The position numbers and the translations under genes are program-made. Shown here piece after piece: positions 45,216 through 55,791 of a DNA stretch of 64,000 nt; position 1 is the first letter of the stretch; the number at the start of each line of letters is the position of its first letter. The notes beneath the pieces are model-generated. The model saw only the letters and a list, made by a program, of their open reading frames with translations, had not been told where the DNA came from and ran no database searches. The stretch covers positions 389,426,974-389,490,973 of the forward strand of contig CM046878.1 in the NCBI GenBank assembly GCA_025667525.1. The letters are read 5' to 3'. The DNA is from Glebionis coronaria (lineage: Eukaryota > Streptophyta > Magnoliopsida > Asterales > Asteraceae).

Positions 45216-46294
45216 TCTATTGAAAACATAGCGACACAGTGATGTATAAAACATTGTGACATGGTGTTTGTTTAAGTTTGGTGTGCTTGAATCAATTAAA
45301 AAATCTGATTTGACACCACACTCATTCACCGACTTCAACTCAACCCATCACAAAAGACATGCAACAATCATTAGATCTCAGTTAATTTTTTCGTGTTTCA
45401 ACATGCTAGCCAAGATCTATTTAGATCTAAACCCACGAAATAAAATATCATCATAGATCTATGTGGGTTAACCCCTCCTTTTGATTTTCGAAAATTAAAG
45501 ATTGATCATGAACAAGATTGCTCACATCTATCTTTGATTCGTTCTAAATCGAAATCAGTCAACAAAAATCTACTTGCCCGATACCTATTTTAAGATCTTG
45601 AAGCTTCAGAGTCATACTACTTGCAATGATTTGTGATTATAATGAAGACTATAAGGCTTTTCGATTTGAAGTTTATTGGTCTGATTGGGAGATTCGTTTG
45701 ATGATTGTTGAGAGATCAGAAGGAGATTGAGGATTTAGTGGCTGAGTTGATAAGATATGAAAAAGCGGTTGTGATATGAGGAATTTAGGTTTTGGGTTAT
45801 GTTTAATATGAGGAATATTAGGTATTAATATCCCCCTCTCTTGAACCAGATTCTTGTTTGCTTGATGGACCGAGCTGGAGTTAGTCATGGCCTGTTGATA
45901 TGAAAATCTGATTTTAGATTGAGTTGGATTAGGCTTCAAAGTCTATTCATTGGGCACGTTATACGATGGATTGTTGTTTGATGATTGATTATTGACTTGT
46001 GTGGACCATCTGTAATATTGGCGTGGATCGGATAATGCTTTCATTAAACCGGATCAAGAATTTGTGAAGTGGGTCGTTGGTGATTGTTTACTTCAAACAA
46101 TTGTCACGTTATGCACTCCCATTTACAAAATATTAATGGGACAAGTCTATTAATGATCAATGGATAGAATTTTCTTTCGAAGTGGGCATATGATTGATTT
46201 TGGGCTATAAAGTGAAGTTAGCTAGACGACGTTGACGACTTCTCATTATTTAGTCATCGTTGGTTCTCTAGTTAACGATACTCAAACAAACACA

Positions 46295-46335
46295 ACTAAA
46301 CACGATAAACACGATAAACACGATAAACACGTCAA
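46295..46335 (+). repeat. ACACGATAA short tandem repeat
   Basis: Four near-perfect 9-bp copies in the interior of unit C. Confidence 0.85.
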
Positions 46336-47036
46336 AAACAAATAAACACCAAAACGATCCTTTTAAGATTCACTGAAATTGTCAAAAAGGCTAGCATTCG
46401 AGCAAAGAATGTCAAGTGATTACGAAGTGGATTTGGTATTCGTTATTTGCAGTTGAAGTGGAATTTCACAAAGGCGTTTACTTATTTCATCATCGAGCCT
46501 TCTCACCCCCTTCTACCCCTTTTTCCCCAAACCCCTCTATCGATTGATGATTTGCTTGAGCATTTATGATTGAGACTTGATTTATCTAGTTTCCAATGTC
46601 AAGGGGTAGATGGTCGAAGACATGGACAACTATCACTTAAGGAGTTACGTTGTAGTGCTCGGTGTCACACTCACCTCTAGTTGTGGGTATTTTAAGAGGT
46701 GTTTTACATCTTATACTTCTCTCTTCTTTTATGTATAAGGTACTAAGAGACGTTTCTCTGCATCGTTCGTTAATCAACAAAAGTGCTAAGCGTAAGTAAC
46801 AAATTTAGGGAATTGTACTTCAGTTTCAACTTTGGAATATCAGGTTTACTTCACCAGTGGTCACTACAGATAGCCGAAAGAATACGAGGTTGGTAAGTTT
46901 AGCCATAGAGTAAACGAGTAGAGATGTGATCAACAAACAATTCTCATGAGCAACTTGAGCTACAGAATGTCAACAAAGATTTCTGCTTCAGACACGAACA
47001 TCTCGCGATTCTGATTGTACTCGTCAGATGATGCTT

Positions 47037-47195
47037 CCGAGTGTTCTTAACCACCATACTTTTGACAAGAACGCTACCGAGTGTTCTTAACCACCATACT
47101 TTTGACAAGAACGCTATCAGTTGTTCATAAGCACCATACTTTTGACAAGAACGCTATTGAGTGTTCGTCACCATCATACTTTCGACAAGAACATC
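47037..47195 (+). repeat. 40-bp tandem repeat in unit C
   Basis: GTGTTCTTAACCACCATACT followed by TTTGACAAGAACGCT, starting at 47041, 47081, 47121 and 47161. Confidence 0.9.
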
Positions 47196-47814
47196 TCGAT
47201 ATTTTGACCGTACACGTCAGATGATGCTTCTGAGAGTTCGTCACCATCATGGGGGAAGAACGTGTACTTTGGAGTACTTAGTTCCCACTTTGGAGTACTT
47301 AGTTCAACTTCCAGGGGAGGTATTCTACAAGCGTGAGAAGATTTGTTGCTGATTTCTTACATGTTCCCCCAAACACATAATCATGAAGACAAAAATGTCA
47401 AGGTAGCAGTTACTTGGTGTGGTTTGCTTCTTCTTCTACAAAATTCCGTTGTGCACTTTAAATATCAAAGATAGAAGATTGCTCAAGCTACAGATTCTGC
47501 TCAAGACAGGGATATTGGTTTGGGGGGAAGCTGATTCAGAAGCTTCGTCAAAAAGAAGTCTATGAAGAAAAGCTTTTCAAGACATGTGGTATGAATTGAG
47601 GGAAGTTAATCCAGTTCATACATGATACAATGGTTCCTCAACAAGCAAAGAGAAAGAGGATTCAAACTGGGGTATAAGTTTTTCTAGAAGACTTGAAGAC
47701 AACGACGTCATCCTCAGCATCAGAAGCAAACTTAATACTGTCATAATTTTGTTGTATATGCATTTGTTAGGAACATTGTAAGTAATTCCGTATGTCTCCA
47801 CATTGGGGGAAGAT

Positions 47815-48109
47815 TGTTAGCCTAAAAATGTGTGCGACTAACAGAATTACATTAGTTTCATAGCCGGGACTTGCAGGGACTATCAATGTCACATGTAAGT
47901 AGTTCAAGTCCCGTGCTATATATACCCCTCCATACTTCCATGGAGGGGGTGAGGTTCTTCATTTATCTTCTTTACTTTCTCTCTCTAATAAACACACATT
48001 TATTAGAGCAACTCTCTCTCTCTTTCTCTCACTAACCATGGCTAAACATCTCTATCACCCTCCCTGACCTCCGGATCGAACCCGTGTTCATAGTGAATCC
48101 AAGTTAACA
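47815..48109 (+). mobile_element. LTR3 of the composite
   Basis: Starts TGTTAGCCTAAAAATG and ends AGTTAACA. U3 is unlike LTR1 and LTR2; the last about 130 bp match LTR2 with one difference. Preceded by a purine tract and followed by host RT. Confidence 0.88.
47917..47948 (+). promoter_or_regulatory. TATA box with abutting 24-nt hairpin (LTR3)
   Basis: TATATATA then at once CCCCTCCAT, 6-nt loop, ATGGAGGGG; 9-bp perfect stem. Confidence 0.75.
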
Positions 48110-48230
48110 AAGTCTACTAAAGACATGTTGAAATCAAAGTTTGACATGAAAGACATGGGTTTGGCAGATGTGATCCTTGGAATAAAGATCATACGAACTC
48201 AGAATGGACTAGCATTAAGTCAAGCATATT
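48110..48230 (+). pseudogene. Element H reverse transcriptase, continuation
   Basis: Reads STKDMLKSKFDMKDMGLADV, ILGIKIIRTQNGLALSQA; it joins directly to VDDMLIVGSNDKMIK before 28700. The fit proves the composite is an insertion. Cut by element D at about 48230. Confidence 0.9.
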
Positions 48231-48624
48231 TGTTGTCCCATAAATTTAGATGATATAACACGAATTAAAGAAATAAAAAGGTGAAGAAGATGAATTCTAG
48301 AGAGATAAATTAGAGAGAGAAAAAAGAGAGAATTAGTTGGAACTAAGTGATATTAGATTGAGAGAAGTGAAAATGAAATGAACCAACACCCTTCCTAACA
48401 TGCTAGGAAGGGTATTTATAGTCCCCCTACATGTGGGCTTGTATGGACTATACTACATGGGCCGGGCTTTCCTTTAGGCTTTAGTTACTTATGAATGAAC
48501 TTTAGCTTAAAGTTGAGCCCGTAAAACACGACTAACCTACTACCTATTACAACGTTCTAAAATACGATACATAATAAACCTATGACCGATCATTCTTGTT
48601 TGACTCAATATTTTGAGGCTAACA
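48231..48624 (-). mobile_element. 3' LTR of element D
   Basis: Minus strand begins TGTTAGCCTCAAAATA at 48624, next to the purine tract ATTGGGGGAGAT, and appears to end ATGGGACAACA at 48231; the left edge could be 48251. Confidence 0.75.
48389..48420 (-). promoter_or_regulatory. TATA box with abutting 24-nt hairpin (element D LTR)
   Basis: Minus strand TATAAATA followed directly by CCCTTCCTA / TAGGAAGGG with a 6-nt loop. Compared with element B one C-G pair has become T-A. Confidence 0.75.
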
Positions 48625-51203
48625 ATCTCCCCCAATGAGAGGTCATAAACCTTGGTCATTTAGGAAATTTGTAGAGATTACTAATCTCGCCATAAATGAG
48701 TCTTGAACGTGTAATAGTATTCCTTTTCCTTCATGCTGTGATCTTTGAGCCTTTGTCGTTGTCTTTCGACTTTGTCTTTTTGATCTTGAGATCTTCAAAT
48801 CATCATTGACTTGTCTTTGCCATCTTGCGATCTTGTGTCTTCATCCACATGCTCATACTATTAATTGTTGAATATATCTTCAGGCATGAGTATGTGGTTT
48901 TGAATCTTTGACTTTGCTGAGTACACCGTGACGCCACCTTCTCGAGACAAAACATAGACACGGACTGAATGGCTTTGACATTCGTCCTAAATCGGTAGCA
49001 TTTTACCTCCGGTCGGTGAAGACCGTTATACGATATAAAATACCGTACATGTGATTAGGTAGATTCAATTAAGAATCTCCTTGACAGGGTTTCGCGGTTG
49101 TACTAGCCGTTCTCTTTACTCGACCGTCTCAAAGCAAGACTGCGAACATAAAGAGTGAATCAATTGGATAAATATCCTCTTGATTAAAGTCGTCAATTCA
49201 AATTCCTGAAACAAGTGTGATTCATAAAGAATCTTACCACTGTTGCTTTCCAGTTGACACAAGCTTGATTCATAAGAATCTCACAAGTCACCTACCGTAG
49301 CGCTGTTTGATGTTGACGCTAGAAGGATTTCCATTCGTCACTGTGAATATTAATGAATATCACTCTGAATGTTCTGGCAAGACCATAAAGATATTGCGTA
49401 GAAACCTGAAACGAGTTTGAATCAATTCAGAATCAAACCACTGTTGCTTTTCAGTTTTACACATGTTCAATTCATAAAGAATCTTGCATATGACCTACCG
49501 CAGTGCTGTTTGATGTTAATACTGGAAGGATTTCCACTCATCATTGTGAATACTAAGTAGTATCACTCTGAGTGTTCTAGCAATATCACAAGGATATAGC
49601 ATAGGACTCTCTTGTTCGTCATCCGTGTGTCCTAACGAGATTTGATTGATCTCTTGGCTCTAGACTCGATTTGTGCACTTTTAGTGGTCGGAGGCTGGAG
49701 CAGATGCCACCTATTCAATATCAACTATCTCGAAGTGAGAAAGTCAATAGAAGTCATGTTGTTCTCCGCGACAATAAAACAAACTTATTTTGAGAGAAGC
49801 CTGAGTAGCTAGGAAAGGGTTGTGCATACATCACTGGGTCCATGATGAGTTTGTCTTCATGATAAGTTGACCCAGTTTCTACCTAAGTTGTATGGAGGGC
49901 TTCTTTCTTTACACCCTTTATCCTTACATTTCTTTTTCATTCTTCAACCCCTTCAATGCTTACCAAGACATCATTACTAGCACCTTTTTGTGATTGTTCC
50001 AGTGCTAGCATTAGTACTTAGTCGGCATTCAGCTACGTTCACATTCTACTCCATCTTTCCTAAGGACTTCTAATAATCTATTGGATTGTCCCTGGGAAGA
50101 TCCCTCCGGTTCTGGTTGGATCATAGGACTTAAACCTAACCACCCTTTTGACACCAATAACGTCGTGAAATTAAGATGTCGTGGGTATTTGATCATAACC
50201 AAGAAAACCACTTTAAATTCTAACAAAGTGTTTGAAAAACATTTAACACCTTGCTAGTTTTGTCGTTTCAGAAAAAATCCCCTTCACATGTGCATCGATA
50301 ATCGAAAGTGTTTCGCACATGTAGGTAAGAGTTACAGTGCTTGAGTCTTATATAAGATCACATTTTAATCACATTTTCTCCCCCTATCTCTAATATATAA
50401 AATCTTTTGATATTAGAGATACCAAATTTGATTAAAATATATTTTGGAAAATAGTCTTGAAAATCTCCGGGAGAAAGATGTGTTAATCTTTTACATGAAG
50501 TTAAAATGCTCCCCCTCAAAAATTGATCCAATTAAATTGTCATTGTGAGGATGTGATCCACATTTCACTTTTTGAGGATGGGAGTTGTTGAACACACAAT
50601 TTTGAAAGATTTTGAATAATCATTGAAAAATTCTTGAAAAAATTGTGTTCAACGCTTTTTGAAAAATCCTATTTATTTTTGGCGAAGAGGTTTTTCTAAA
50701 GCATAAACTTGAGTTCATAGACATTGAATGTCTTGACGAATCCACTCAAGTGTAAGAAGATTTCTCTTCTTTTGCTGAGGGTAAGGGTACTAAAGTGTAC
50801 ACTCCCCCATGAATATAGAACCGGGTTGCAATCTGAAAGTGATTACAAGCCATTGTGTTGAGCTCAAAACGTTGAATGTTTTGTGACAAGCTCAACCCGT
50901 GATAGATTGCTCTACCCGTTGTTTGGAAATATTGTCCAAAATAGACAATTTCCTTTATTAAAAGAAGAAATGACATGTTTTGAAAAATATTTACAACTTT
51001 CATTCGAGCTTTATGTACACACCCGTGTCGTTATTGAGCGACATTTCTAGGCACGTCTATATTATCGATACTGAAAGACATGTCGAGAGGAATATCTTTG
51101 GATTTTAAAAGATTTTTTAATTTTGTGTTTTGTTTTTATACGTTTTATATTTTTGTATTTTGCTTTTTCAAAGATATTTACAGGTTGATGTTTGATAGAT
51201 AAA
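48625..51203 (-). other. 3' non-coding region of element D
   Basis: Between the pol stop and the LTR. Long blocks match element B 36363-39183 and unit A. One degenerate hairpin module is present at about 50825-50905 (GTTGAGCT / AGCTCAAC arms near 50858-50900). No gene. Confidence 0.6.
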
Positions 51204-51420
51204 TCAAGCAGGCACCTTTTCCAGAATCTCCAGGTCTGTTGGAGTCAAACATCTCATACCAATTTGCCTAACGAGGTACTCAAACCTATCTTTCGACAGA
51301 GCTTTCGTAAAAAGTCAGATAATTGGTAATCAGTTCCAACAAAGTAAAATTCAACAATACCCATTTCAACTTGTTCCTTAATGAAGTGATATCTGACATC
51401 AATGTGCTTCAGCTGAACTC
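51204..51420 (-). pseudogene. Element D RNase H C-terminal remnant
   Basis: Minus strand reads [35 protein letters not shown], then after a 1-base loss [17 protein letters not shown], ending with TGA at 51204. This is the very end of a copia pol. It is fused at about 51420 to the integrase-RT linker, so all of RT and most of RNase H are gone. Confidence 0.85.
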
Positions 51421-51667
51421 ACGGCGAGTGCGAACATACAAACGTTGCCATCGGTGTTAAGCTGTCGTCTTGTGCGAACGGGCTGTGAAGGGTTTCCAAT
51501 TACATGAACCAAAGGATGATCTCGGGTCCAATGATGTGTTGAAGGATGTCGTTGACAGAATGTATGCATATTTGACGGATCAACATGGCGAGTAGAAGAC
51601 TCTCCAGTTTCGTGTACCGGTGTACCGAATGGGTTGATAAATTCGTCTTCGTCAGATAATGCATCGT
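51421..51667 (-). pseudogene. Element D integrase-RT linker
   Basis: Reads ALSDEDEFINPFGTPVHETG, HTFCQRHPSTHHWTRDHPL, VIGNPSQPVRTRRQLNTD, MCFAL-type end. This is the usual segment just before copia RT. It continues the integrase frame across element E (NTNQADD joined to ALSDEDE). Confidence 0.88.
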
Positions 51668-52094
51668 TGATAGGTATGAAAACACCCATCCTTTTACCAC
51701 TTAATTATAATAATAACCAGGCCAAAACGTGTATTTTATGTCGTAAATGTCAGAATTATGCGTGCTTTGTGTTTTTATTGTGTTTTAGGACCAAAAGATG
51801 AAAAAGGAAGAAAACACGGGCTTTTATCGAAGAAAACGAGAAAAGACGAAGTCAAAAGATCAAGAGTGCAAAAAGAACGGAAGTCCAAGGCCTATTCTGA
51901 AGATTTATCGAAGAAAAAGTCTAAAGACGGAAGTTTAATGAAGTCGAAGAACCAAGTCTAATTAAAGAAGAAAATTATAAGACGAGTTCAAATTATATCG
52001 ACAAATCCCGAGACGACGTCGAGAAAGACAAAGAATTTAAATCGAGTCGAGACAAGAAGAAAGAAGGAAGAAAGCACCAACAATTTACTCCTCC

Positions 52095-52127
52095 TATAAA
52101 TACCCTCCTAATGTGTCATTAGGAGGT
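52095..52127 (+). promoter_or_regulatory. TATA box with abutting hairpin (element E LTR)
   Basis: TATAAATA, one unpaired C, then CCTCCTAAT, 5-nt loop, ATTAGGAGG. Second copy at 58078-58109 in the right LTR. Confidence 0.72.
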
Positions 52128-52859
52128 TCTTAGTCAATTAGGAGTAGATTAGTTTTAGGATTAGGAGTAGATTAATATACTTTCTCTCTCTAGCTTTTTT
52201 TTTCATGTTTTAATATTTTTCATTAATCTTGTATTAGATCTTAATCTTTATCTTAATCAAGCTTTTCAACTAATCATTCTCATTTCCTTTCTTTATTATT
52301 AATCTTGTGTTGATTTAGATGATCTTGTAGTTGCTTAATCTTGATGTTTATTGATTTATTGATGCTTTTGATTGATTGTGCTTATTGGTTTTTATGTGTT
52401 TGATCTTTATAGCTTATAGTGTTTTAGTGCTTATTGTGTTAATTTTCTTATTTTTAATTAAGTGCTTATTAGTTAATTTTTATAAAAAGTTGTTTTTAAA
52501 TATTTTTATTATTTAGTGTTTTTAAAAGTTTTTAAATTTTGGCTTATTAGCTTTTTCTAAAAATCAATTTGGCTAAGTTTTTAGATAAGTGCTTATTAGT
52601 TTATTTTATAAAAAGTTGATTTTTAATTTTTAGATTTATTAGTATTTTTCAAGTTTTTGATTTGTGGTTAAATTAGTTTTTCTTAAAAGTGTTTTAGATT
52701 AAGTTTTGGTAGATTGCTTATTTGATTTTAGCTTATTCGTGGCTTATTTTATGATTTTTAGAGTTACTGTATCTTTGATTTTTCAAGTTTTCTGATTAGG
52801 GTTAATTTTTCTGAAATTGTCATTTCTTTGAATTTCCTTTTTATGAATTTGTCACTTTC

Positions 52860-53190
52860 TCTGAAAACCAATTATTCCGAAATAGCCATTTTCCGAAAAT
52901 TTCCTTTTTCTGAATTTATTGTTATTCCGAAGATTTATCTTTTTCTGAAAAAGCTATTTTTCCGAAGAAATCAATATTCCGAAAAAACATTTATTCCGCA
53001 AAAGTTAAAAGTTCTGAAACGTGATTATTCCGAAAAACGTGTTTTTCTGAAAATACACTTATTGCGAAGAAGCCTTTTTTCTGAAAATGGAAGTATTGCG
53101 AAGAAACCAAATTTTCTGAAATGTACTGTAGCAAATACTGTCCTTATTCCGAAGAAACAACTTTTCTGAAAAGCACTGTTTGTAATATTC
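52860..53190 (+). repeat. TTCCGAA / TTTCTGAAA interspersed repeats in element E LTR
   Basis: TTCCGAA, TTGCGAA and TTTCTGAAA alternate at 12-25 bp spacing, downstream of the TATA box and so in the transcribed part. Copy in the right LTR at about 58855-59180. Confidence 0.8.
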
Positions 53191-53796
53191 CGTTCCGAAG
53201 ATTTTAAGCAACTTACTTGCCTGCTTAACAGTTTTAGCGCCAAAATGAGCTGTGTGGTTTCTAGTTTCCAGCAGCTAGCCTGCCTGCTTGCTTATTTATT
53301 AGTATTGTTCCGTAATTGTCTAGTTTTATCTGAAAGTTGTTTCGTTTTTAATTTTGAAAGTTACGTATTTTTAGTTGAATTTTTCGTCTATTTTTAAAAT
53401 TAATATTTTTTCGTAAAGTTCAAGTTTTATCTTTTATTTAGTACCCGCTTAAGGTTTTGCCCCGTTTAGCTTTAAAGTACCATTTTAGTATTATTCTCTC
53501 CTTTTTCATTTAGTAAACTTTATTTTCGAGTCGATAATTAATGTCGTCTTTTAGTTTTATTTTTATTAAATGTTTCGTATTAAATTCACGTTTTATTATT
53601 TATATTTTTTTGTTTTAATTAGTTAATTGCTTTTAGCTTATTGTTATTATTTTGCGCATTTACCTTTTAAGTAGAATAGATAACCAAACCATTTTATTTT
53701 CCACCAAGAACGACTGATTCGCACTTTTAACCGGAAATCAATTCGAATTGAATCGAGACGAACAAATTTTTATACCTGGCAAAAACCCATTTATTA

Positions 53797-53815
53797 AATG
53801 GCACCGCTGCCGGCT
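53797..53815 (+). promoter_or_regulatory. Primer binding site of element E
   Basis: AATGGCACCGCTGCCGGC; Athila-type sites read TGGCGCCGTTGCCGGGGA, so one CpG appears to have decayed. Confidence 0.7.
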
Positions 53816-54033
53816 CTTTTCGTGAAGATTAACGGTTTTTTGTGAGAGACGAGTTGGATTTTGGGATCCGTTCACTCGTGAACGTTATTTTTCTTGCATT
53901 TTTCAAAATATTTTCAAAAATCCTAAAAATCAAAAATTTCAAAAATACAAAAACATTTAAAAAATCATAAAAAGCATTTCTTTTTCACAAGTTTTGCGCC
54001 AAAAGTATTCTTATTGCTTATCTAGTATTCTTC

Positions 54034-55791
54034 ATGTATTCGTCTTGCGTACGGTGTGGGAGACTATGGCATGGTTATCAAACATGTCATTGGTGTAGTT
54101 GTGAGCGATGCGGCTCTGATATCGACAATACACAATTTGGATTTTGTCCATTTTGCAATTCAACAAATTCGTACTTCTCCTCTTACAATACTTTCTCACC
54201 CTTTCCCGTATATGACAATCCTTATCCTCAAAATGCACCGGGTTTTCCTCAATACCCGTATTGCAATAATTGTGGGGGCCCTCACGATGCTTCTTCTTGT
54301 CAACCAATGAATATCTTTGAGCCAATTCCGTGCTATGATTCCGGTTTGTATAACTTTGAGCCCCCACATCACACCCTCAATCATCAATCCTCTCAGGGAA
54401 TTAGTCTTGACCAACAACTCACTACTTTGAATGACGTTCTAGAAAGTTTAGCTCAACTCCGAGCTGACTTGCATCAGGAAAGGCAACCTTTTCTTGATGG
54501 TGACCAAATCTTGAAATCCACCTACACCTTTTTTTGCCAATTTGGTCGTTTTCCCTTCTTTTCTACACCAAAATGTTTACTTACAGCATGGGATAGAATG
54601 GGTTTAATTGAACATACTCGGGGAGATGATCAACAAAAATTACTTCATGAGCTTCTTAAAGATGTGGAGGTTATCAAGGAGGAGTTAGTCGACTATATCA
54701 CTCCTAACTAGAATGGTCCAGTCTATTATGATGATAATGATGAGGATGATATCTACAATCTCAACCCATCTTCTGAGATTACTACTCCTACTCTTGATAT
54801 CCCTAATGCGTCTAAGGATTGTGATACATTGAGTGAGATTAGTGATTTTGGTATTGATAAATTCTTTGATGAGGTTTGTGATGCATCGAATTTTGTGGAG
54901 CTTACGGAAGAGGTCGCTCCTAATGATGATGATTTTTCTCCATGCTCTGAGAATTTCACTTTTGAAATTTCTCCTTCTCCTCCGGGCGATGAAGGCGATG
55001 TTGATTTATTCTCTCCGACATACGAGAAGTTCACCACTGAACTTGGTCTTGTAGATGAGGTGGAAAATGTTATTCTTCGCGACAAATTACTGAAAGTTCA
55101 TCTTCTTATTGCTAAAATTGAAGTGTTGAATTCTACTCCTATTTCAGAGTCTTTACCTCCATCTATTACTTCAGTTGAGAATAATGATACAGCTATGGAG
55201 GAAATCGACATTCTCTCAATACCTCCGGGTATTGATGATGATGACACGAAGGGGGATATTATTTTTGATAATTTGCTGCAGGAAGGTATTGTCCCAAGTC
55301 CCCCTCCCGAGCACCTTTCATCCACTCCTTTAGAGACCATTACGGAGGATGAGTGTTTTGACCCGGGAGGTGACATTGACCATTTTATGATTGATAACCT
55401 TACGACTTTCCCGCTTTCTAAACATCAATTGTCTTTGGGGGATGAAAATTTGCTTACTTTACCCACCCCACCTCCTGTGGATCATGATTTCACATACTTT
55501 TCATATGTTGAAAGGACTTTTCTACCTTTCAAGATTTATCCTCCGGCCTCTCCTTTATTAATGTCCACAGGAACGAGGACAAGGTCTTCGATCTCGGTAT
55601 TACATTTGTGGCTTCCCCATGGACCATTTAATTCGGGGACGAGTCAGGCTCGTGACTCGGTGAATAAAAACAAGCGTTTTTTTGGGAGGCAACCCAATTA
55701 TCTATCCTTTTATTTTGTTTTTCTAATAAGTGTAGGGGGAGACCCTAGTATGTGTTTGTTGTTTTCTTTCTTATCATGTGCAGGGATTTGA
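54034..55791 (+). pseudogene. Element E protein of unknown function: Cys-rich N-terminus, acidic C-terminus, one TAG
   Basis: One frame of 586 codons from the ATG at 54034 is interrupted only by TAG at 54709-54711. Residues 1-45 hold CXXC pairs (CVRCG, CHWC, CERCG, CPFC) like two small zinc-binding units, and a further CNNCGGPHDASSC (residues 76-88) resembles a retroviral zinc knuckle. A helical part follows (DQQLTTLNDVLESLAQLRAD). The second half is very acidic, with repeated Pro/Ser blocks, and contains DECFDPGGDID and a RTFLPFKIYPPASPLL block. Similar CFDPGGEI endings are, from memory, common in Anthemideae proteins tied to gypsy elements and often misnamed reverse transcriptase. No enzyme motif is visible. 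Confidence 0.7.

Larger units (their letters stand above)
44851..47814 (+). other. Non-coding interior of unit C
   Basis: Continuation of unit C after B. No gag or pol motif found, so C is a large non-coding derivative. Three short repeat arrays lie inside (listed separately). It ends with the purine tract TTGGGGGAAGAT directly before LTR3. Confidence 0.65.
28701..48109 (+). mobile_element. Three-LTR composite retrotransposon (units A and C), 19.4 kb with nested B
   Basis: Begins TGTTAGCCC and ends TTAACA, flanked by the 5-bp duplication AAGTC (28696-28700, 48110-48114); host RT continues exactly across. It holds LTR1 (28701-29055), gag-only unit A, LTR2 (35490-35869), non-coding unit C (split by B) and LTR3 (47815-48109). 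LTR1 and LTR2 share U3; LTR2 and LTR3 share the U5 part; LTR1 and LTR3 share little except a short CTTTCTCTCTCTAATA stretch. Without B it is about 10.6 kb. Confidence 0.85.
20686..48230 (+). mobile_element. Host element H: Ty1-copia (Ivana-like), split by three insertions
   Basis: 5' LTR at 20686-21027; coding parts at 21734-22946, 26778-28700 and 48110-48230, read on the plus strand. Removing the solo LTR (22947-26777) and the composite (28701-48109) rejoins the protein sequence exactly at each duplicated target site. Element D then enters at 48231 and the remainder of H, with its 3' LTR, lies beyond the window. Gag, protease, integrase and RT motifs place it in Ty1-copia; the GAG-pre-integrase segment (KNLVSGWLLNKFGFRLVF) suggests the Ivana/Oryco lineage, tentatively. 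Confidence 0.85.
51668..53796 (+). mobile_element. 5' LTR of element E
   Basis: TATAAATA (52095) with abutting hairpin; a TTCCGAA-rich block at about 52860-53190. A Lys-rich open frame near 51758-51961 is repeated in the other LTR and lies in U3, so it is not called as a gene. Confidence 0.9.

Noticed and set aside
51758..51961. Lys-rich open frame in the left LTR of element E, repeated at 57741-57944
   Set aside because: It is the same LTR sequence twice, lies in U3 upstream of the TATA box, and has low-complexity Lys/Ser content.
52828..53169. 113-aa open frame in element E LTR
   Set aside because: Runs over the TTCCGAA repeats and is antisense- and sense-open; no protein features.
54032..54367. 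111-aa minus-strand frame opposite the element E protein
   Set aside because: Shadow of the plus-strand coding sequence.
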